Source of the DNA: Aliidongia dinghuensis
Lineage (GTDB): Bacteria; Pseudomonadota; Alphaproteobacteria; ATCC43930; CGMCC-115725
Assembly: GCF_014643535.1 (NCBI RefSeq)
Contig: NZ_BMJQ01000024.1
Span: forward strand, 21,497-85,496
Reading direction: 5' to 3'
Length of the DNA stretch: 64,000 bases
The position numbers were made by a program, and so were the translations under genes. The notes beneath the pieces are model-generated. The model was not told where the DNA came from and did not search any database. It saw only the letters and a program-made list of their open reading frames with translations. Shown here one piece after another: positions 59,134-64,000 of this stretch. How positions within the stretch are numbered: the first letter of the stretch is position 1; every line of letters begins with the position of its first letter.

Positions 59134-60120
59134 CTAAAGGTTTGCCGACATCCGGCGGCGGATGAGCTCGGCCTCGACCAGCTTCTCGACCAGGGTCGGC
59201 ATCTTGACCGTCGCGGTCCAGCCAAGCAGCCGTTCCGCCTTGGCCGGATTGCCGACGCTCAGCGAAATGTCCGACGGCCGCATGAAGGCCTGATTGCTCT
59301 CGACATGCTTGGTCCAGTCGAGGCCGAAGCAGCGGAAGGCAGCCTCGACGAAATCCTGCAGCCGGACCGGCATGCCGGTCGCGATCACGAAATCCTCCGG
59401 CTGGTCATGCTTCAGCATGCGCGCCATGGCATCGACATAGTCGGGCGCCCAGCCCCAATCGCGCGTCAGGTCGAGCGCGCCCAGCGTCAGCCGATCGGTC
59501 TTGCGCTGGGCGATGTCGGCGGCGCCCCGCACGATCTTCTGGGTGACGTAGCGGGTCGGCCGCAGCGGCGATTCGTGGTTGAACAGCAAGCCTGAGCAGG
59601 CGAACAGACGGTAGGCCTCGCGATAGTTGGCGACGGCCCAGAACGAGGCGGCCTTGCCGACGGCATAGGGGCTGCGCGGGTGGAACGGCGTCCGCTCGTC
59701 GGCGGGCGTGTCCGTGTTGCCGAAGCACTCGCTGGAGGATGCGTTGTAGAAGCGCGTCTCGAGGCCGAGGAAGCGGATCGCCTCGAGAATGTTGATCGTG
59801 CCGTGCATGATGCTGTCGATCGTCTCGACCGGCTGCTGAAACGACAGGCCGACCGAGGACTGGGCCGCGAGATTGAAGATCTCCGACGGCTGGACGGTCT
59901 GCACGACCTGCGCGACGCTACGGAACTCGGCCATGGCGGCGGAATGGAGCCGGACCTGGTCCAGGATGCCGAGCACGCGCAGGCTCGTAAACGCACTGCC
60001 GTCCACGTCGCGCGATGTGCCGTGCACCGCGTAGCCCTGGTCGAGCAGCAGCTTCGCGAGGTAGGCGCCGTCCTGGCCCGAGATGCCGAAGATGAGGGCG
60101 GTGCGGGGTGCCGGCTTCAT
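59134..60120 (-). CDS. gmd: GDP-mannose 4,6-dehydratase
   Basis: This 328-residue extended SDR has FGISGQDGAYLA (NADP-binding), SSSECFG with the Ser/Glu of the catalytic triad (about 128-134), and YAVGK (Tyr152, Lys156). It converts GDP-mannose to GDP-4-keto-6-deoxymannose, the precursor of fucose, rhamnose and perosamine-type sugars in surface glycans. The ATG at 60120 starts a family-typical N-terminus; the frame to 60201 would add residues without similarity. It is divergent from the two glycosyltransferases at 60539-63564. It is a little shorter than most GMDs (about 340-370). Confidence 0.9.
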   Translation of the reverse strand: MKPAPRTALIFGISGQDGAYLAKLLLDQGYAVHGTSRDVDGSAFTSLRVLGILDQVRLHSAAMAEFRSVAQVVQTVQPSEIFNLAAQSSVGLSFQQPVETIDSIMHGTINILEAIRFLGLETRFYNASSSECFGNTDTPADERTPFHPRSPYAVGKAASFWAVANYREAYRLFACSGLLFNHESPLRPTRYVTQKIVRGAADIAQRKTDRLTLGALDLTRDWGWAPDYVDAMARMLKHDQPEDFVIATGMPVRLQDFVEAAFRCFGLDWTKHVESNQAFMRPSDISLSVGNPAKAERLLGWTATVKMPTLVEKLVEAELIRRRMSANL

Positions 60121-60538
60121 TTGGGTTGCCGCCGCTCGTAGGTTAGGCGCGCGATTGGTCCTGTCACATTCCCTCCTGGTCGTCGCTCGTCGGTCGAACA
60201 TCGGCTCGACGGAGTCGGCGTTAGCATAGTCGAATCAGGATGTCGCGGAAGAATTTCGCGCGCCCGTCCTTGCTATCCTATGCAATCTCTTGCTGTGGCC
60301 ATCTTGAGGTTGCCGAAAAATCCGGATCGCGTCGCCAATCGCCGTCCAAGACTTGATCGGCAGGAATGCGCCCATTATCGTTTTGTTAAAGAGGGTAGCT
60401 AAGCCCTGCGATAAAATAGATTAAATCAAAAAATAGGGAGGCGCCGGGCGTGCGGCTCGTAAAACAACCAGATAGCCGGTGTCTTCGTTCAACGGGGCCA
60501 GGGTCGTGTCTCGATAATAGGGCAACGGCCCGCGGGTC
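60121..60538. other. Divergent intergenic region between gmd and the tandem glycosyltransferases
   Basis: This 418-base stretch holds no convincing gene. It is unusually AT-rich for the window between 60370 and 60440 (for example ATAAAATAGATTAAATC at 60411-60427), which probably contains the promoter for the plus-strand glycosyltransferases, and has TTGTTA at 60383. I could not assign a -35/-10 pair with confidence. The gmd promoter would lie nearer 60150-60300. Confidence 0.45.
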
Positions 60539-62254
60539 ATGAAGTTCATCCTGCATACACCAATCGGCGAGCAGTCGGTCGAACGGAGCCTCGGCCGAGC
60601 GGAATACAGCTATTTCTTTGTGATGAAGGCATTCCGTCCTGCCCTTGAGCGGGTCGGAAAGGTTGTGGTCGTTGAAAATCCGGCGACCGATGTCGATCCG
60701 CTCTACGAGGAGGCGGTTGCCGCTGGCGAGGCGTGCGTCCATTTGTCCTTCACGCCGCCCCATCGGGCTCCGGTCGCGCTGAAATGTCCGACAGTCTCCA
60801 TCCTTGCGTGGGAATTCAGCAACATTCCGGACGAGGTTTGGGGGGACGATCCACGGAGCGACTGGCGCTATGTGCTGGGGCGGCACGGCCGGACCATCGT
60901 GCTGTCGAGCTACACGGCCGAGGCGGTCCGTGTGGCCATGGGAGCCGACTTCCCGGTCGCGGCGATTGCAGCGCCCGTCTGGATCGGCAACCGGCCGGAC
61001 TATCGTCCTGCGCGTCCATGGGTTGAGCCGATCGAGCTCGTCCTGCGTGGGCTTGTGGCCGACAGCCGTGCAGGGACGACCCGGGCGATTCCGGATCCGG
61101 AGCCGCCGCCCGAGGAGATTGGGGAGCCGGAACTCGTCTCTCCAGAGTCTGCCCCTACTACCCTGACTATGGACGCCGCCGAGCCGGAGCCATCTGCGGT
61201 CGCCGTCGTCGAGCCGGAGCCGTCGTGCCTCGATGTCTTCGAGCCGGCCCCCGTAACGCCGGTTCCAGTCGCGCCGGTCACGCCGCCGCGAAACATCCGC
61301 TACCGCCTGGGCGTCACGAAGCGCCACGCGCTGGAATGGTATCGCGAGGCGCTGAAAGACCTGATGCCGCGCCCGATCGCAATCGCGATCTCGCGCAGCG
61401 GCGGCTGGGCCGAGCGGGCCACCCACTGCTGGCTGGGGCCGGGCTGGCGCCCGCCGGCGCTGGTCGAAGTGCCGCCACCTCCACCCCCGCCGCCACCTCT
61501 GCCCCCCGTGGACCCGCCGCCGCCGGCCTTCGGCGTCACGCTCGGTGGCGTTGTCTATACGTCTGTCTTCAATCCGACGGACGGGCGGAAGAACTGGGTC
61601 GATCTGGTGACCGGCTTCTGCTGGGCATTCCGCGACGTCGACGATGCTGTCCTCGTCCTGAAGACGATCCACGTCGATGCGAGGGCTTATCTGCCGGCAC
61701 TCGATGAGATCCTCGGAAAGCTGTCGCCCTTCAAATGCCGGGTGGTCACCGTCCAGAGCTTTCTTGCCGAGGCCGACTATCGCCGGCTTGTGGAGGCGAC
61801 GAGCTTCTACGTGAACTGCTCGCACTGCGAGGGCCTGTGCCTGCCCCTGATGGAATTCATGGCGGCCGGTCGTCCCGTGATTGCGCCGCTCCATACGGCG
61901 ATGGCGGACTACGTCGATACGGCGGTGGGCTTCACCGTCGACGCAAGCCTCGAAAACAACGTCTGGCCGCATGACCCCCGAGAGCTGTTCCGCACGCTCC
62001 GTTATCGGCTCAACTGGGGCTCGCTGTTGACTGCCTTTCGCGAGAGCTATCGCGTTGCGAAGGCTGAGCCAGATCGGTATGCGGTTCTCGGGGCTGCGGC
62101 CCGCGAGCGCATGCGGCGTATCGCTTCCGTCGAGACGGTGGAAGCCCAGCTGCGCGCATTCTTTGCCGCAGACCTGGCCGCGCCCATGCTGCCGTCCTTG
62201 CCGGCAGTCGCACCGATCGAGGATGACAATCTGATGGCGGTGGAAGTGTCATGA
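60539..62254 (+). CDS. Glycosyltransferase with long Pro/Glu-rich linker
   Basis: This 571-residue GT-B-type protein has an N-terminal domain (about 1-178) with EYSYFFVMKAFRPALERVG and ILAWEFSNIP. A low-complexity linker follows (about 181-331), rich in Pro and Glu (EPEP repeats) and ending in an oligo-Pro run. The C-terminal donor domain (from about 337) has FNPTDGRKNWVDLV and the NCSHCEGLCLPLMEFMAAG block with the EX7E acidic pair. It is a paralogue of the next gene, in which the linker is only about 35 residues. The sugar and acceptor are unknown; the gene neighbours suggest a surface glycan. No good Shine-Dalgarno precedes the ATG. Confidence 0.82.
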   Translation: MKFILHTPIGEQSVERSLGRAEYSYFFVMKAFRPALERVGKVVVVENPATDVDPLYEEAVAAGEACVHLSFTPPHRAPVALKCPTVSILAWEFSNIPDEVWGDDPRSDWRYVLGRHGRTIVLSSYTAEAVRVAMGADFPVAAIAAPVWIGNRPDYRPARPWVEPIELVLRGLVADSRAGTTRAIPDPEPPPEEIGEPELVSPESAPTTLTMDAAEPEPSAVAVVEPEPSCLDVFEPAPVTPVPVAPVTPPRNIRYRLGVTKRHALEWYREALKDLMPRPIAIAISRSGGWAERATHCWLGPGWRPPALVEVPPPPPPPPPLPPVDPPPPAFGVTLGGVVYTSVFNPTDGRKNWVDLVTGFCWAFRDVDDAVLVLKTIHVDARAYLPALDEILGKLSPFKCRVVTVQSFLAEADYRRLVEATSFYVNCSHCEGLCLPLMEFMAAGRPVIAPLHTAMADYVDTAVGFTVDASLENNVWPHDPRELFRTLRYRLNWGSLLTAFRESYRVAKAEPDRYAVLGAAARERMRRIASVETVEAQLRAFFAADLAAPMLPSLPAVAPIEDDNLMAVEVS

Positions 62255-63564
62255 TCTTCATTGTCCATTCCAAGACGAGTGCGGCCTCGGTCGGGCGTCA
62301 GCTCGGCGTTGCCGAATACAGCTATTATTTCGTGCTGAAGGAATTTCGGCCGCTGCTGGAGCGCCTCGGCATCGTCGTTGCCGTGGACGATCCCGAGATC
62401 GAGGTCGACCGCATCTATCAAAACGCGTTGAAGCACGGCGAGCGCTGCCTGTTCCTGTCCTTTTCTCCGCCGCAGCAGACGCCGGTCGGCAATCGTTGCC
62501 CGACGATCCCGATCTTTGCCTGGGAATTCGACACGATGCCGACCGAGCCGTTCGACGACGAGCCGCGCAACGACTGGCGCTTCGTCTTCAGTCGTCTGGG
62601 GCGGGCCATCACCCATTCGAACTTCACGGTCGACGTCGTGCGCGCGGTTATGGGGCCGGATTTTCCCATCGTGTCGATCCCGGCGCCCGTCTGGGACCGG
62701 CACGCGGCGCTCTATCATCGATCTCGCGGGCGCGTGGACGGGCAGGTCGGCGATCTTGCCATCAGTGGTACCGTCGTCGATTCCCGGCGGATCGACCTGG
62801 AGCTGTACACGCCCCAGCGTTACGCGGCCGGCAAATGCCCCGAGCCCGCGAGCATCGGTCTTCGGCCGGGCGAACGGCTCCGGCTCGACGGCATCGTCTA
62901 TACTGCGGTCTTCTGCCCGTACGACGGACGGAAAAACTGGTTCGACATGGTGAGTGCCTTCTGCTGGACCTTTCGGGAGACGGAGGACGCGACCCTGGTG
63001 CTGAAGCTGACTCACCGGGATTCGCGCGACGCGCTGATCGAGATGTTGCGCTATCTGCGCAAGCTGACGCCATTCAAATGCCGCGTCGTGTTCATGGACA
63101 GCTACCTTACAGAGGCGGACTACCAGTCGCTGATGCTTGCGACGACCTACGTCGTCAATACCTCCCACGGCGAGGGGCAATGCCTGCCGCTCATGGAGTT
63201 CATGTCGGCCGGCCGGCCGGCGATCGCGCCGCGGAACTCGGCGATGCTCGACTACATCACGGAAGGCAATGCCTTCGTCGTGGCTTCCGACGTCGAACCC
63301 ACACAATGGCCGCACGATCCGCGCGGGGCATATCGGACCTTCCGGCATCGGCTGGAGTTCGATTCTCTGATGGACGCCTATCGGCGCAGCTACGCACTCG
63401 CGACCGAACGGCCGGAAGCCTATGCCGCGATGAGTGCCTGCGCCTCGGCGCGGCTCGAGACCCATTGTTCGGAGCGGGTAGTCGCCGATCGACTGGTGCG
63501 CTTCCTGGGGCTCGACGTCGAGAAACGGGGGCAGGAGGTGGTCGGGCTCCGGGCCGCTTCATGA
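62251..63564 (+). CDS. Glycosyltransferase, tandem paralogue without the long linker
   Basis: This 437-residue GT-B-type protein lines up with the upstream gene over both domains: EYSYYFVLKEFRPLLERLG, FAWEFDTMP and VMGPDFPIVSIPAPVW in the N-terminal domain, then GIVYTAVFCPYDGRKNWFDM and NTSHGEGQCLPLMEFMSAG in the C-terminal domain. Its ATG overlaps the stop of the paralogue (ATGA), so the two are translated together, and may act in succession or as a complex on the same glycan. The compact form is closer to the ordinary family size. The donor sugar is not known. Confidence 0.84.
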   Translation: MIFIVHSKTSAASVGRQLGVAEYSYYFVLKEFRPLLERLGIVVAVDDPEIEVDRIYQNALKHGERCLFLSFSPPQQTPVGNRCPTIPIFAWEFDTMPTEPFDDEPRNDWRFVFSRLGRAITHSNFTVDVVRAVMGPDFPIVSIPAPVWDRHAALYHRSRGRVDGQVGDLAISGTVVDSRRIDLELYTPQRYAAGKCPEPASIGLRPGERLRLDGIVYTAVFCPYDGRKNWFDMVSAFCWTFRETEDATLVLKLTHRDSRDALIEMLRYLRKLTPFKCRVVFMDSYLTEADYQSLMLATTYVVNTSHGEGQCLPLMEFMSAGRPAIAPRNSAMLDYITEGNAFVVASDVEPTQWPHDPRGAYRTFRHRLEFDSLMDAYRRSYALATERPEAYAAMSACASARLETHCSERVVADRLVRFLGLDVEKRGQEVVGLRAAS

Positions 63565-64000
63565 TGCGACGCGCTTCAGGTGGCGCTAGCGAGGCCATGG
63601 CGAGGCCGTAGTGGAATAGCTTGGTTTATTTCGGGAAGCCGAGTTCATGGACTGTGCGGGCGCGCCCCCGCACCGCAGGCTGCAACCGGCACCGCAGGCT
63701 GCAAGCGGCCGGCACCAAGTGCTGGCGACGGGCGCAAGGTTTCGCTCGCACCTGCCCGTTGAACTACGATCGAGAGGACCGTAATAACCTGAAACGGCGC
63801 TCTATCGTAGGCTGCCTAATAAAACGTGGCATTCATCCGATGTTACTGTTTTGCGACATGTCGCAGTTATTTCGTCGTCCGTGATCAATCGATAGGCGAT
63901 TGATCTGGCGCGGTTTTCCGGAGCGCTGAAGTAACTGGATTTGCAGGAAAGCCGTGTCAAGACGGCGGTTTTTCTGCGTTTTCGATTCCCCATTTCGGCG
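63565..64000. other. 3' end of the window, no convincing gene
   Basis: Nothing in these 436 bases looks like a real gene; the frames are short and without family features. From about 63760 the sequence turns AT-richer (CGTAATAACCTGAAACGG, then ACGTGGCATTCATCCGAT), and GCCGT-GTCAAG-ACGGC (63951-63966) followed by GGTTTTTCT is a weak intrinsic terminator-like element on the plus strand. A 63-codon minus-strand frame (63802-63993) overlaps it and is not supported. Confidence 0.45.
63671..63708 (+). repeat. 19-bp imperfect tandem repeat
   Basis: CACCGCAGGCTGCAACCGG (63671-63689) is followed directly by CACCGCAGGCTGCAAGCGG (63690-63708), one mismatch in 19. It lies in the non-coding end of the window, and a further partial copy (GGCACC) follows. 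Confidence 0.75.

Noticed and set aside
63802..63993. A 63-codon minus-strand ORF at the window end
   Set aside because: No ribosome site, no family resemblance, and it runs through a terminator-like element; chance frame in AT-richer sequence.
1..64000. CRISPR arrays, tRNA/rRNA genes, insertion sequences, prophage
   Set aside because: No regularly spaced repeats, no tRNA-like cloverleaf or rRNA sequence, no transposase or integrase-like protein was seen.

Overview
The window is GC-rich, densely coded, bacterial chromosomal DNA. The gene families suggest a Gram-negative alphaproteobacterium, perhaps Rhodospirillales-like. Evidence for this is the outer-membrane/lipoprotein machinery, an adenosylcobalamin-dependent class II ribonucleotide reductase, FecI/FecR signalling, TRAP and ABC uptake, and a giant two-partner-secretion exoprotein. 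The taxonomic placement is inference from gene content only. No rRNA, tRNA, CRISPR array, insertion sequence or phage gene was seen.

Region 1 (1-4608) is housekeeping: the C-terminal part of an FtsX-like protein, a YdcF-family protein and a PlsC-type acyltransferase, overlapping by ATGA/GTGA-type junctions, then nrdJ.

Region 2 (4755-19204) is an aryl-polyene (APE/xanthomonadin-type) biosynthetic cluster. The plus-strand operon encodes an acyl carrier protein, membrane protein, adenylating ligase, FabZ-like dehydratase, LpxL-like acyltransferase, LolA-like carrier, MMPL exporter, alpha/beta hydrolase, an unusual lipoprotein, ketosynthase, chain-length-factor-like protein, ApeP-like dehydratase and FabG-like reductase. 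Almost every junction overlaps by 4 bases. A convergent pair follows (family-2 glycosyltransferase and a flavoprotein with the motifs of flavin-dependent halogenases), then a divergent UbiE-like methyltransferase. Together these predict a halogenated, methylated, lipid-linked aryl-polyene pigment of the outer membrane. A Kef-type antiporter and a small secreted repeat protein follow.

Region 3 (21245-36256) holds an STN/TonB-C-domain protein, a FecI-type ECF sigma factor, a FecR-type anti-sigma factor and a 4147-residue filamentous-haemagglutinin-like exoprotein. Two copies of one bipartite motif (ATTTCCTATC, 14 bases, CGTCTATAG) lie upstream of fecR and of the giant gene. They look like the promoters of this sigma factor. 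There is no TonB receptor and no TpsB partner transporter beside it.

Region 4 (36303-49712) is nutrient uptake and catabolism, mostly on the minus strand. It has an amino-acid ABC transporter with an aminotransferase and an RraA/HMG-aldolase-family enzyme, divergent from a LysR regulator. It also has an orphan solute-binding protein, an MFS permease with a clear intrinsic terminator, and a TRAP transporter with an enolase-superfamily dehydratase and an SDR dehydrogenase (sugar-acid catabolism).

Region 5 (49938-57819) has a 51-codon small gene with a perfect TATAAT, a TetR regulator with a 6-2-6 palindromic operator, and the DUF1302 / DUF1329 / YCF48-like / RND set, probably an envelope transport system for a lipophilic substrate.

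Region 6 (57845-64000) is surface-glycan synthesis: a GT4-type glycosyltransferase and GDP-mannose 4,6-dehydratase on the minus strand, and two tandem paralogous glycosyltransferases on the plus strand, the first with a long Pro/Glu-rich linker. The last ~430 bases hold no convincing gene.
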